Source of the DNA: Achatina immaculata
Taxonomy: Eukaryota > Mollusca > Gastropoda > Stylommatophora > Achatinidae
Direction of reading: 5' to 3'
Length of the DNA stretch: 64,000 bases
NCBI GenBank assembly: GCA_009760885.1
Contig: CM019721.1
Location: forward strand, 21,631,639 to 21,695,638
Shown in pieces: positions 11,275-22,213 of the stretch (within the stretch, counting starts at the first letter, position 1; each line of letters begins with the position of its first letter). The notes beneath the pieces were generated by a model. The model was given only the letters and a program-made list of their open reading frames with translations. It searched no databases and was not told the origin of the DNA. The translations under genes and the position numbers were made by a program.

Positions 11275-11690
11275 ATCGGCTCGATGCAGTGGTTGTCCAT
11301 CTGCCATCTCTCATTTACCTGGATGCCCACGTGTCCAGGAACATAGGTGAAGGTGACTCTGTAAATCATTGATCTCTGTAATGACTCAAGCCACTGCCTG
11401 CGTACAGAACCTGCCTCAACCTTCCGGATCATACAGAATCACTTAGTACGCAGACACGGATGTAGTCTTGTGACTCCAGCCAGAGGAAAGCTTTCATTAC
11501 CGCCATCACTTTCATCGTCGTACTGCTTGTGATCATATCGAAGGCACCGCTGGCTCTCTTGATTATTCTGCCCACTGAAAGTGCTGTGAATGCTCATGCA
11601 CTCCTCTGATGTGGTACAAAGAACCCATCTGTGTAGATTACAGCATCTGCTTCATTAGAGTTTTCACTGATGATGTGTTTACCTCGGCAC
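11275..11690 (-). pseudogene. RNase H-like relic, copy 1 (of a retroelement)
   Basis: On the minus strand the fragments read AVIYTDG (the first RNase H Asp, about 11,630-11,650). Further on comes a stretch ending in RVTFTYVPGHVGIQVNE at about 11,310-11,360, which is the terminal RNase H motif with its conserved Gly-His and Asn-Glu. The segments are in different frames and there are stops. In life it would degrade RNA in RNA-DNA hybrids after reverse transcription. RNase H domains of this kind occur in I-group LINEs and related retroelements. Which family this came from is not clear. Confidence 0.6.
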
Positions 11691-11917
11691 TTACAGCAAG
11701 TAGGTTCTGCTTCTCTTATCAAGAGTGACAGTGCAAGAGAAGGAGACCCTGGACACTGAAGACACAGGTACCCATTCCTGGCCAGGGTTGATATGGTTAG
11801 GTTCACAGACCTGCTTGATAATATATGCACGACCCATTTATGACTTGCCTGATCTTCATGTGTGGTAAGTTTGTGTAAAAGATTATGTGCTTTTCGTTCA
11901 TATTGCGTCTGTATGAA

Positions 11918-13763
11918 TATATGCCTCCGTAGTATGTATTTATGGTTGTGCGTATTTTACATACACGTATGAGTAGGTGTAGGTGCGTATATGTATATCG
12001 GTATGTATGTATGTATGTATGTATGTATGCATATATGTATGTGTGTATGTACACGTTTTATGTGTACATACATGTGTATGCACATGTCTATGTGTACACA
12101 TGTGAATGTATATGTGTATATGTACATGTGTTCAAGGATGTATTTGTTTATATGTGGTATCTATGTGTGAATAAATGCATCGGTATATATTTCCTTTAAG
12201 AAATGTATAGGTACATGTACTATCAAAGTCTAAATTAGTTTAATCTAAAGTATGGCTGATTGTTGTATCTTTTCTATTGCTGTTCTTAAAATGTGTGAGT
12301 TTATAATTAATGTGAACATGTAATAAAATTTATTTCATGTAGTTGCATAAAGTAGAATGTGAAGTGTATGGAAAGAAATGGTTTATTAATTATTTCCTTA
12401 TTCATTTTTTTTTCATGCATATTATGTTCAAGAACAAATGCTGAATATCTGTGACTGAATGAAAGTTGTATGATGAAGGGCAGAATGGTAGACGGGCCTG
12501 CGTGCCCAATTCTTACCTCTTGGAAAATAAAGTCTTTTCGTTCGTTCTGTTCATTGCACTCCGGACATGACCACATGATCACTCCCCCCCCCAACATATT
12601 CATCAGTGTCCTGTGGCTGGTAGTACCTGTCCTGCGGCTGGTAGTACCTGTCCTGCGGCTGGTAGTACCTGTCCTGCGGCTGGTAGTACCTGTCCTGTGG
12701 CTGGTAGTACCTGTCCTGTGGCTGGTAGTACCTGTCCTGTGGCTGGTAGTACCTGTCCTGCGGCTGGTAATACCTGTCCTGTGGCTGGTAGTACCTGTCC
12801 TGTGGCTGGTAGTACCTGTCCTGTGGCTGGTAGTACCTGTCCTGTGGCTGGTAGTACCTGTCCTGCGGCTGGTAGTACCTGTCCTGCGGCTGGTAGTACC
12901 TGTCCTGTGGCTGGTAGTACCTGTCCTGTGTTGGTTGAGAATTCCTCTTGCGCGTCTCGTATGTCTCTCGTTCCTGGCCAAGCCAATAATATACTCTCAA
13001 CTCTCTCTCAGTCTAAGGAGAGATGTGGATTCCCTGCCCTTGAAGTCCTCCATTCTGTTTCTCTCTCTTCCCCCCCCCCTCTCTCTCTCTCTCTCTCTTA
13101 GGGCATTGATAATATCGGCTCGATGCAGTGGTTGTCCATCTGCCATCTCTCATTTACCTGGATGCCCACGTGTCCAGGAACATAGGTGAAGGTGACTCTG
13201 TAAATCATTGATCTCTGTAATGACTCAAGCCACTGCCTGCGTACAGAACCTGCCTCAACCTTCCGGATCATACAGAATCACTTAGTACGCAGACACGGAT
13301 GTAGTCTTGTGACTCCAGCCAGAGGAAAGCTTTCATTACCGCCATCACTTTCATCGTCGTACTGCTTGTGATCATATCGAAGGCACCGCTGGCTCTCTTG
13401 ATTATTCTGCCCACTGAAAGTGCTGTGAATGCTCATGCACTCCTCTGATGTGGTACAAAGAACCCATCTGTGTAGATTACAGCATCTGCTTCATTAGAGT
13501 TTTCACTGATGATGTGTTTACCTCGGCACTTACAGCAAGTAGGTTCTGCTTCTCTTATCAAGAGTGACAGTGCAAGAGAAGGAGACCCTGGACACTGAAG
13601 ACACAGGTACCCATTCCTGGCCAGGGTTGATATGGTTAGGTTCACAGACCTGCTTGATAATATATGCACGACCCATTTATGACTTGCCTGATCTTCATGT
13701 GTGGTAAGTTTGTGTAAAAGATTATGTGCTTTTCGTTCATATTGCGTCTGTATGAATATATGC
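11918..13763. repeat. Large tandem duplication, copy 2
   Basis: The order is the same as in copy 1. The (GTAT)n tract is shorter, the C-homopolymer is shorter (9 against 14) and the 21-bp array composition differs slightly. The copy ends with the shared 'tatatgc' at 13,757-13,763, after which the sequence diverges. Confidence 0.95.
13115..13530 (-). pseudogene. RNase H-like relic, copy 2
   Basis: This is the duplicated counterpart of 11,275-11,690, carrying the same frameshifts and the same YVPGHVGI-type motif. The breaks therefore predate the tandem duplication. Confidence 0.6.
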
Positions 13764-14105
13764 ATGCTCTTCATGTGTGTTCTATACGCCAAGCACACTC
13801 AAAACACAGAAAGAGCATTCATACAAGTAGCATAAAAAAACTCACTCACATATACAACACAAATCAAGCACATTCACTCGTGTAACATACGAAGGAAATA
13901 TAGAAACTAACGCAATACGACACATTAGCAGTGGCTGATGGGTAGTTTGAACATGCACAGCGCAGCACACTACCCTTAGTCTAGTTGAAACCAAGGTCTA
14001 ATAAACATGAAAGCTCCGATTTCGGATTGCACCATTGGTGAACAAAGAGTCATAGTTAGATTTCTTTGGACAGAGGGAGTGAAACATGTCGAAATTCACA
14101 CTAGG
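13764..14105. other. Unassigned DNA
   Basis: I see no gene or repeat beyond short CA-rich stretches. Confidence 0.4.
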
Positions 14106-14208
14106 ATGTTAGCTCAGTAAGAATATTAGCTCAGTAAGAATATTAGCTCAGTAAGAATATTAGCTCAGTAAGAATATTAGCTCAGTAAGAATATTAGCTC
14201 AGTAAGAA
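14106..14208. repeat. 17-bp tandem repeat, 6 copies
   Basis: 'ttagctcagtaagaata' is repeated almost without change. Confidence 0.95.
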
Positions 14209-14317
14209 TGCGAAAACAGCAATATTCAGCTCAAGCTTCATAAACCATTAGAAAGGTTTACAGCAGGAAGAGCAAACGCGAAAAGATGAAACTCAGTCTG
14301 GTCGACCATCAACATCG

Positions 14318-14440
14318 CCCGCACAAATCCACATCAACATCGCAGGCACAAGTCCACATCAACATCGCAGGCACAAGCCCACATCAACATCGCCCAGACA
14401 AGCGCACATCAAAATCACACAGACAAGCCCATTCTCATAT
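14318..14440. repeat. About 25-bp tandem repeat, 5 copies
   Basis: Units follow 'cacatcaacatcgcaggc' plus 'acaagtc', becoming degenerate to the right. The array is directly abutted by the truncated PLE. Confidence 0.85.
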
Positions 14441-14450
14441 TAATAATATG

Positions 14451-15462
14451 TGGACATCCTCGTCCACAGCCACTTAAAGCAGAGCCTTACATATGTTGGC
14501 ACCAGAAAATGTAACCGCCCTCGCTGCGTTACCTGCCCGATAGTCTGGGAAACGAAAACGATCAACTTTCCCAAAACTATCCTCACTCTTCATGAGGGAT
14601 TCACATGCAAGTCCCCTAATGTGATATATGTCATCGTATGCAAAAAGATGCAGGATAACGTATATTGGTGAGACTGGCCTCAGATTAGGGGATCACATGT
14701 AGAAACATCTGTACGATATCGCCCAGCATGCTTCTAAACCAGTCCCAGATCATTTTAATGGCCCCAACCACAGAGGAAAATCTGATTTTCTGGTAACAGC
14801 CATCAAACGCAGATAACACAAACTGCCTAGCGCTTGAGAATCGCTGCATTCAGGATTATGGGATGCTAGACCCACACGGGTTAAACTCGCTATTCAGCTA
14901 CACCTAACAGTCTCCTCTTCAACAATTATAATCCCTCTCCACTAAGCTCCATTCCCATTTTACTTGTTACACATAGTTCAGAACCTCCTCACAGCATCAC
15001 ATTACAACCCCTCTACCCTAACTATAATCATCTATTTCACCTTATCCTGGCTAGGTCAGCATTGTACCACTCTCTCTCCCCTCCCCGGTTTCCCTACCCA
15101 CCACCTCCAGTTACAACCCACCAACCACACATCACAGGTATCCATTTAAACATTCTCTACGCTCTACTATACTCATTTCTGACACACATCGTCGGACAAG
15201 CTACATTTTCTTACAAGTTACAGCTGTGCTCTTTTTTTTAAATATAGCATTCATGTGAATCTATAGTTTATCTCCTCTCTCTATTTCTTCGTCCTGTATG
15301 TTTTTTGTATGATTATGGCTCACGCCGAAACGTCACAACTTTGTAATCGTTAAGTAGTAAAGCTGCTCCTACTTTTTCCTGTTGTATACATTCTAGTATC
15401 ACAGCTTTACTGCAGTGTTTTATGTTGAGTTGTATACTTATACACTAATTATTGTGTGTTAT
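14451..15462 (+). mobile_element. PLE fragment (Penelope-like, GIY-YIG part plus 3' region)
   Basis: The segment starts in the connector (ILVHSHLKQSLTYVGTRKC) and runs through the GIY-YIG endonuclease to the complete 3' terminal region with its extended tail ('acactaattattgtgtg'). The coding part has a frameshift just after VIYVIVCKK at about 14,650. It is on the plus strand only, with no inverted arm, unlike the other PLE insertions here. 'GTAAAGCTGCTCCTACTTTTT' type sequence near 15,360 is the family's conserved 3' motif. Confidence 0.85.
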
Positions 15463-15500
15463 TTCGTACTAGTACAACCGTACATTACAAATAAGAGAAT

Positions 15501-16203
15501 TGCCTCCTCCTTGTCCCAAGAAAATCTAAATTTCCACATTTTTGGCTTCTCTGAAAGCCGTTTAATTAGGAACATAACCGATGAAGATATTAGAATTAAC
15601 GGTTTTAACCCGATCTGTCGTGACCCAAATAGAAACTAGAAACAGGTCTAGTGATGTATGTCTCCACAACTATCCAGTTTAGTCGTAGAGAAGACCTCGA
15701 ATCATCGGAGGTAGAGTGTATTTGGGCGGAAGTTAAATTGCCAACCTGGAGTCCATTACTTACTGGACTTTTGTAGCGTAATCCAAATGCATCATCACTA
15801 TGGTACGATCACTTTACGACTATAATGGATGAGGTTTCAACCTTTAAGTTCAAAGATATTATCATTCTTGATTTCAACATAGATCTAACACAGTCAAACC
15901 CAACGTGGAACAATATTATATTATTCTACAATTTTTTCCAAACTGTCACCAAACCTACTAGAGGAAAGAAAATATCATCCATAATATTAGATCATATATA
16001 TGTAGCCCACCCAGAAAATATCATACAATGTAACATCCCTCATACTTTGTTAAGTGATCATTACCCAGTCTGCTGTACATGGACAAGAAAGGGGTATAAA
16101 CTTCATAAACACAATCACATCAGTATGAAATTTAGAAGCTTTAAAAAATTTAACCTAGAATTATTCCTTAATGATTTGCAAGCATCTTCTCTTACACACG
16201 TGT
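15501..16203 (+). pseudogene. LINE-E endonuclease, broken
   Basis: The N-terminal part reads ENLNFHIFGFSESRL, with the catalytic Glu, then GFNPICRDPN. After a frameshift come IIILDFNIDLT (the NGDFN-equivalent, degenerate), TKPTRGKKISSIILDHIY and the terminal LLSDHYPVCC (S-D-H motif) at about 16,040-16,065. The motif order fits CR1/L2-like APE endonucleases. A stop after DPNRN and several frame changes show it is dead. The first residues of the domain are missing because the copy is 5'-truncated. Confidence 0.75.
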
Positions 16204-17330
16204 GAAGATAAATATCTGTTATCTGATTGTCCGACTTGAATAATAGACTAGAATGAAGACTGAATCTTTTACAAGCTTGGTGTCTCTGCTTAAACTATTA
16301 CTTTCTTGTTACTTTCTCCTCTTGTTGCTATTTTACAAATGCTTCGATGTTGAGCCAAGTTTGCAAAATCTGTTGCTTAACTATTCGCACGCCAACACAA
16401 CAAGAACACCAGGCTCTCCACAATACTACAGCAGAACACCAAGTAATAACTGTACTACATTGAAACCTGCAGTCAATCAACTTCAAGCATACAACACTCC
16501 ACGAGAAACTAAACAAAGTTCCTGTTTTAAAAATACTAAATAGCACATTTATTCATGGGTAAAATGATAGATGATATCATGAGGAAAGACAAAGACAACG
16601 ACAATTCCCGGCGTGAAATATTGAACGCCACGTGGAAAGAAACCTTACAATTTCCTTGCAACAAAAAAAAAGGCATACTTGCAAAGATTCCAACAGAAAT
16701 AGCTCCTCTAACAATAAACTCTTCAAACTATCTCAGACTAACCATTTCATCTAAACTGCCTCTACCAAAATCTGTTACTACTGATAAACTCTATCCAAAA
16801 TAAGACATTCTCCTATCCAAAACATAATAATGCTCCCCAAGATAAGTAAGGCTCTTTAAAACAAATAAGGCTCTCTTTTCCATAACATAGTAAGGCTAAT
16901 CTTGAGTGGTATTTATACAATTACTTTACCCACTCAGTTTTCATGTCGCACACTTATCTTCCCACTCAATTTTCATGTCGCACACTTATCTTCCCACTAA
17001 GTTTTCCCGTCGCACACTTAACTTCCCACTCAGTTTTCACGTCGCACACTTAACTTCCCACTCAGTTTTCATGTCGCACACTTAACTTCCAACTCAGTTT
17101 TCATGTCGCACACTTATCTTCCAACTCAGTTTTCATGTCGCACACTTAACTTCCCACTCAGTTTTCATGTCGCACACTTAACTTCCCACTCAGTTTTCAT
17201 GTCGCACACTTATATCAAGACCCTTGCCTACGGCCTTAACTAAGATACCTTTAAACCAAGGGTATTTACTCTATTAATTCTTTCATGAACACCAATACTG
17301 CTTATATCCTATCAATTAGGAGAATACTAT
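16204..17330. mobile_element. Unclassified 1.1-kb insertion within LINE-E
   Basis: LINE-E coding sense stops at 'cacacgtgtg' (about 16,203) and resumes at 'agacgtgtaccag' (about 17,331). 'acgtgt' may be the target duplication. The interior has two short plus-strand open frames (16,253-16,543 and 16,555-16,803) without recognisable domains. It also has a 32-bp tandem array. I see no terminal inverted repeats and no tRNA-like head, and cannot classify it. Confidence 0.5.
16930..17215. repeat. 32-bp minisatellite, about 9 copies
   Basis: The unit contains 'cccactcagttttcatgtcg' then 'cacacttaactt'. Substitutions are few. It lies inside the unclassified insertion in LINE-E. Confidence 0.9.
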
Positions 17331-17553
17331 CAGACGTGTACCAGCTAACTGACCCCGATGAGGCAATAGAATATTGGCTAAAGATCTTCAGAGATATATT
17401 ACACAAGCATGTCCCCATGAAAGAGGTGAGAGCACAACACCAGACGAACACACTTGAAATAATACATGCCATGAGGGAATGTGACGGGGAGCACAAAATC
17501 AACTGCTTCAGTAACTAACGCTCACTCAGAAACAAAGTTCAATATTTAATAAG
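17331..17553 (+). pseudogene. LINE-E linker segment before RT, split by LINE-C
   Basis: TDPDEAIEYWLKIFRDILHKHVPMK is the conserved segment between endonuclease and RT in CR1/L2-type proteins. It is followed by an 'RNKV'-like helix. The sense continues at 21,960 after the LINE-C insertion. Confidence 0.7.
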
Positions 17554-17986
17554 TCAGTCAGTCATTTGCATGTCCCTTGTGGAACTTTGCCTCCCTAACA
17601 GCTCTCCTGTAGGTCTCTCGGTTGTAAGCAAGATGGCATGCTGCTGATGCATCCATTTGCAGATTATCAATGATGTTTTGCAGCCATCTTCGCCTTGGTC
17701 TTCCTCTCTTTCTTTTTCACATTATCTATCCTTCCCAGACTGTCCTCTCAAAATCCTCATGACTTTTAATGTGTCCAAAATATTTACGTTTTCTCTCTTT
17801 AATCCTCTTTACTATCCAGCCTTCTTCAATATTAAGTTCTTGTAGTATGAATATATTTGTCTTTTTTGTGTCCACGATATTTGAAGAACAGTTCTGTAGC
17901 ATTTACATTCAAAGGCATTTATGTGTTTCTCGGATGTTTTGCTAAGTGTCCAGGTCTCACAGGCATAAGCTGCGATGGTAAAGATC

Positions 17987-18235
17987 TTCTTACATCTTAT
18001 CTTATATCCTTACCGTGCCGTTAAACGTCACATAGGGCTCACAAAGTAGTTCGCCAATTTTTCCTGTCTTCGGTGAGTCTTTCAACCTCATCAAAGGATT
18101 TTATGCCTGTTAATTTGGCCTCTCTTAATAATGTCCTCTTCAGAGTTTCACGCGGTCTGCCTCTTTTTCTTCGGGCTGTTGTGTTCCACTTGATAGCTTG
18201 TTTTGGGATTCTCTGATCATTTCTTCTCATCAAGT
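17987..18235 (-). mobile_element. LINE-D 3'-end insertion in LINE-C
   Basis: The last 249 bp of LINE-D (RRNDQRIPKQAIKWNTT, KRGRPRETLKR and the tail) are flanked by a 13-bp target duplication 'gatggtaaagatc' at 17,974-17,986 and 18,236-18,248. It is a very short 5'-truncated insertion. Confidence 0.85.
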
Positions 18236-18551
18236 GATGGTAAAGATCATCATCATCATCATTAGGTGCCGTGCCGACTGGCGTCGGCTATTATGTTTCT
18301 CCAGAGTACCCGATCCTTCATGCAGGCCATCAGATCAGTTGGTGATCTCCTCTCACACCATCCCGTCAGACTGTCCAGTATCATTTCTCTTGGTCTTCCT
18401 CTTTATCTTCTTCCTTCTATTTTTCCTGTTGTTATAATATTTTCAATGCCCCCTCTTCTCATTGCATGTCCTATGAAAGTACATTGTCTCTCTCTTATCT
18501 TTTTGACAAGGTTTTTTGTCTCTCCAGCTCTTCTCATACATTCTTCATTAG

Positions 18552-19852
18552 TTATTTTTGCTGTCCAGGGGTTCGCAACATATTTCTAATAAACCACATT
18601 TCTGCTGCTTCCAATGATTTTTGTGCAGACTTGCGTATTGTCCATGATTCACTTCCATATAACAAGATAGGTTCAATATAGCATTTTAGGACTCGTTTTC
18701 TAACATTCATTGATAAAGATGTGTTAGCTAACATATTTCTCATTCTCTGAAATGCAGTCTTTGCTTGGCCTATTCTGTTCCTAATTTCTGTTCTGCATTT
18801 ATCGTCTGAAGTTATTACTGTTCCAAGGTATTTGAATTTCTGCACCTGCTTTAGAATAGTTCCATTTAATTTAATACTGCATGCTGGTGGATTCTGTTTC
18901 TTAGATATAACCATAGTCTTTGTCTTTTTGATGTTCAAAGTAAGGCTTTTCTGTTCACTTTCTTTGGCGACTTTATCCAAGAGATTTTGTAGGTCTTGTT
19001 GGTTCTCAGCTATCAGTCCTGTGTCGTCAGCATACCGAATGTTGTTAATATTATATACTCCAATTTTTATGCCTGGTTCTGTAATGATTGTTCTTAGAAT
19101 ATTCTCACTATACAGAGAAAAAAGGTCTGGAGATAGTACACATCCTTCTCGCACCCCTTGTTTTATAGGTTGAATTTTTCCAATTCTATTTTCAACTCGA
19201 ACTGCTGCTTCTTGCTGCCAGTATAGATGTTTTACAATCCTCAGGTCTTTGCCGTCTATACTGATGTCTTCAAGCATTTTAATAATTTCATTATGTTTCA
19301 CCTTGTCAAATGCCTTGGTGTAATCAATGAAGCATAAGTAGAGATCTTTCTGTACTTCTAAAGCTCTTTCTGTTAGTGTTCGTAAAGCATAAATGGCATT
19401 GTGTGTTCCCTTTCCTTCAACACATCCAAACTGTTCATCTGCTATTTCCATTTTTATCTTTTTCCTTGTTCTTCTCATAATTATTCTCAGAAGTAGCTTC
19501 GTTATGTGACATGAGAGGCTGATAGTCCGGTGGTGATCACATTCCTTTGCACCTGGTTTTTTGGTAGTGCTATAAACGTGGATTTAATCAGGTCACTGGG
19601 AATATAACCACTGCTGTTGTAAATGTCATTCAGTAACTTTGTTATTATTTTTAATTCTGTCTCCTCTTGTGCCTCTATTTCTTCTACTGTTATATTATCA
19701 AGCCCAGTCGCTTTTCCTTTCTTCATGTGTTTGGTGGCATCTATGATTTCATCTTCAAGTATTGGTGGTCCATCACAGTTTTCAGTATCTAGTGTTAATT
19801 CTGGTCTTTCTCCTCCACATAGCTCACCGATATACTCTGTCCACCTGTCCAC
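18552..19852 (-). pseudogene. LINE-B reverse transcriptase, long open segments
   Basis: The 5' segment 19,852-19,502 reads HMKKGKATGLDNITVEE and RT motif 1. The main segment 19,478-18,552 has 308 open codons with CFIDYTKAFDKVKHNEII, LYWQQEAAVRVENR, GVREGCVLSPDLFSLY (normally RQGC), an intact YADD box at 19,023-19,034, LNIKKTKTMVISKK and the thumb KYLGTVITSDDKC. It ends in LRTPGQQK through a frameshift. The remaining C-terminal part, with its basic motif, continues in another frame to about 18,270. It is one of the better preserved RTs here, but the element is not intact. Confidence 0.85.
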
Positions 19853-20457
19853 AATGTCTTATTTTCCCATTAACATTTTACCTTCTTTCGATTTCAGGCA
19901 TCATGTGGTATATTTTGTTTTCCTGCCTGTGAGTTCATTAATTCGTGTGCGCATGTTTTTGCTGTCTTTATTATGAGAATCCTCTATCTGTCTGCACTGT
20001 TCATTTAACCACACTTCTTTTGCTTTTCTGCATTTGCGTCTTATTTCTTTATTTATCTTGTTATATTTTTCCTCGTTATTTTTACTCCTCCTCCTCGTGT
20101 CTATCAGTCCTAAGATGTCGTCTGTCATCGATTTATTTTTAGAGACTTCTTTTTTTTTGTGGTATTATCTCCTTAACAGTTTGGTAGATAGAATCTCTTA
20201 ACATTTCCCATTGTTCATCTATACTATTTATCTTTGCTATTTGTTAATAATAACTTTGTATTGTTCTCGCAGTTCTTGGTCATTTTTAAGAAGTTCTGTA
20301 TTCAGTTTATGTTTCTCACTTTTCTGCTTGTTTTCTTTAGCTTTATTCTAACTTTTCCACAGAGTGGATCATGGTCACTAGTGCAGTCGGCTCCTGGCAT
20401 GGTTTTTGTTGTCAGTAATGCATTCCAGAATAGTTTGTTGATTAATATGTAGTCTAT

Positions 20458-21070
20458 CTAGTTAAAAGTCTTTTTGTCTGGGCTGCACCACGTTGCCAGT
20501 TTTCGAGAATGTTGTTTAAACCAGGTGTTTCCTACAACTATGCTGTGTATTCTTGCACATTCAATTAATTTTCTACCTCTGTCATTCCTCTCCCCCAGTC
20601 CATAGTCACCAACGATGTCTGAAGTTCTTCCTTTACCAACTTTGGCATTAAAATCTCCCATGAGTATGGTAACTTCATGTGACTTTGTGTGTTTTAGTGC
20701 TGTCTCTATGTCATTATAAAATAGCTGTACATCTTCTTCAGAACTTTCAGATGTTGGAGCGTACACTCGTATAATATTTATGTTTATTGGTTGTCTTTTC
20801 AATTGGGCTAGCAGGACTCGGTCCGAGATGTTCAAATATCCTACAATTGTCCTTGGTGTTTGTTCATCAAATATAATTCCTACTCCTCGTTCATGTTTCT
20901 CACTTCTTGAATATATTATTGTATATGTATCTGAGTTTATCTTCCCTGCACCTGTCCATCTAACTTCATTCATTCCTAATATGTTGATCTTCATCCTTTC
21001 CATTTTCATCTTTACATTTTCTTATTTTCCAGCCTGGAATAAAGTTCTAACATTCCATGTTGCTATTTTT
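20458..21070 (-). pseudogene. LINE-B endonuclease, partly intact
   Basis: On the minus strand the motifs are GMNEVRWTGAGK (catalytic Glu), INIIRVYAPTSESSE, ILMGDFNAKVGK and then the region up to KLATWCSPDKKTFN. It is open for 183 codons. The first residues (IATWNVRTLFQAG) lie upstream in another frame after a stop. It belongs to the APE-type endonucleases of EN-RT non-LTR elements, which nick the target DNA. The terminal S-D-H motif lies at about 20,370-20,390 ('gtggatcatggtcactag' in plus orientation). Confidence 0.8.
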
Positions 21071-21959
21071 AACTTGTTAGTTTTGCAAAGATGCATGCCC
21101 TTAAAAATCTTATTTTTTAAGTTCTGTCTGTTCCTCTCCACAGGTTCTTTAGTTGTTTTACTTTCTGAAGAGCGATAGATGTCCTGCTTTTAATTTCCCT
21201 CATTGTATCTCCATTATTAGTTAGCAGTGATCCAAGATATTCAAAACTCTCCACCTCTTCCAATTTTTCCTCATTGATACATATTTCAGCTGCTTTATTT
21301 GTTTTGTCATTTGTCATCAATTTAGTTTTCTTCGCATTAAGATAGAGGTTTTACTCTTCGCTGTTCTTACGGACTGACATAATTAGTTTTTCCATTCCTT
21401 GTTGTGTTGTGGACAGTAATACTGTGTCATCAGCATATCTAATCTCTGGTACTTCATAACCTCCAATTGTTATGTCATCATATTCTTTATCTATATTTTC
21501 TCTAACAATCCTCATTATATTTTCAGTATACAAGTTAAATATGTAAGGCGACAGTATGCACCCCTGACGGACCCCTTGTTTTATGTCAAACCAAGTTGTT
21601 GTTTCACCATTTATTCTTACTGCTGCTTGTTGGTCTAGATACAGCAGTGATGTTAATTGTATCAAATGTGTTGGAAATCCAGTGTTTTCCATTATTTCCC
21701 AAAATTTCTGGTGTTGTACACAATCAAATGATTTTGAGTAGTTTATAAAGGATAAATATAGATTCAAATTAAATTCTCGGCATTTCTCTATTACAAATCC
21801 TATATTGAATATATGATCTCTTGATTCTCTTCCTTGGCTAAAACCAGCTTGGACCATATTGACTTTTCTTCTATTTTCTTACGAAGTCTACCTATTATGA
21901 TTTTTAATAGAATTTTATTGGCATGACTAATCATGTTCTGTAGTTTGTGCATAATTTCT

Positions 21960-22213
21960 TAATAAGATAGAGAAAAGTTTCTTTAGGAATCTAATACAGA
22001 ATAAATCAGACAGTTCTTATATCATCAAAACCAGCTCCTGTATGCGACTTACATGAACTACAAACATCCTGGATAGCAGATGTACTAAATGTTTAAAGTT
22101 ACACATTCCATTCTTAACAGTCAGTGAAGTTCACAGTTATCTCTTATCCTTGAAAAAGCAATAACGAGCTGGGCTTAACCATGTCAGCGATAAGAACTTA
22201 CGTTACAGTCAGA
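21960..22213 (+). pseudogene. LINE-E linker segment after the LINE-C insertion
   Basis: 'KIEKSFFRNLIQNKSD'-like coding sense continues the helix interrupted at 17,553, then degrades with stops. This supports LINE-E as the pre-existing host of LINE-C. Confidence 0.6.

Larger units (their letters stand above)
10063..11917. repeat. Large tandem duplication, copy 1 (about 1.85 kb)
   Basis: This copy is nearly identical, base for base, to 11,918-13,756. In order it contains a (GTAT)n microsatellite, a unique stretch, a LINE-like 3' tail, a C-homopolymer, a 21-bp minisatellite, (CT)n, an RNase H-like relic and a short spacer. The junctions share 'tatatgc' (10,063, 11,918 and 13,757), consistent with microhomology-mediated duplication. 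Differences from copy 2 are almost all in repeat counts. One internal substitution is visible (c at 11,177, g at 13,018). Confidence 0.95.
18249..21086 (-). mobile_element. LINE-B copy 1, nearly full length, in LINE-C
   Basis: It runs from an ATWNVRT-like endonuclease start near 21,050 to an (ATG)n tail at 18,249-18,262. It lies inside LINE-C with a short target duplication 'aaagat' (18,242-18,247 and 21,087-21,092). The duplication on the left side is shared with that of the LINE-D fragment, so one of the two landed next to the other. It is the longest LINE-B copy in the window. Confidence 0.85.
17554..21959 (-). mobile_element. LINE-C copy 1, 5'-truncated, itself split by LINE-D and LINE-B
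   Basis: It is flanked by an 8-bp target duplication 'ttaataag' (17,546-17,553 and 21,960-21,967). The 3' end lies at the left with a (TCAG)n tail. Coding pieces are at 17,560-17,986 (C-terminal part) and 21,087-21,860 (RT). RT motifs are VQAGFSQGRESRDH, FINYSKSFDCVQH, GVRQGCILSPYIF and an intact YADD at 21,426-21,437, then EVESFEYLGSLLTN. The last part has a KRGRPRRRR-type basic motif. The RT begins in mid-domain, so the copy is truncated at its 5' end. Confidence 0.85.

Noticed and set aside
10708..13189. Long ORFs on both strands in the 21-bp arrays
   Set aside because: The unit is 7 codons and stop-free in several frames on both strands, so the ORFs are repeat artefacts.
18249..21086. 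Intact, currently active LINE-B
   Set aside because: The RT is open for 308 codons and YADD is intact, but frameshifts separate endonuclease, linker, RT and C-terminus.
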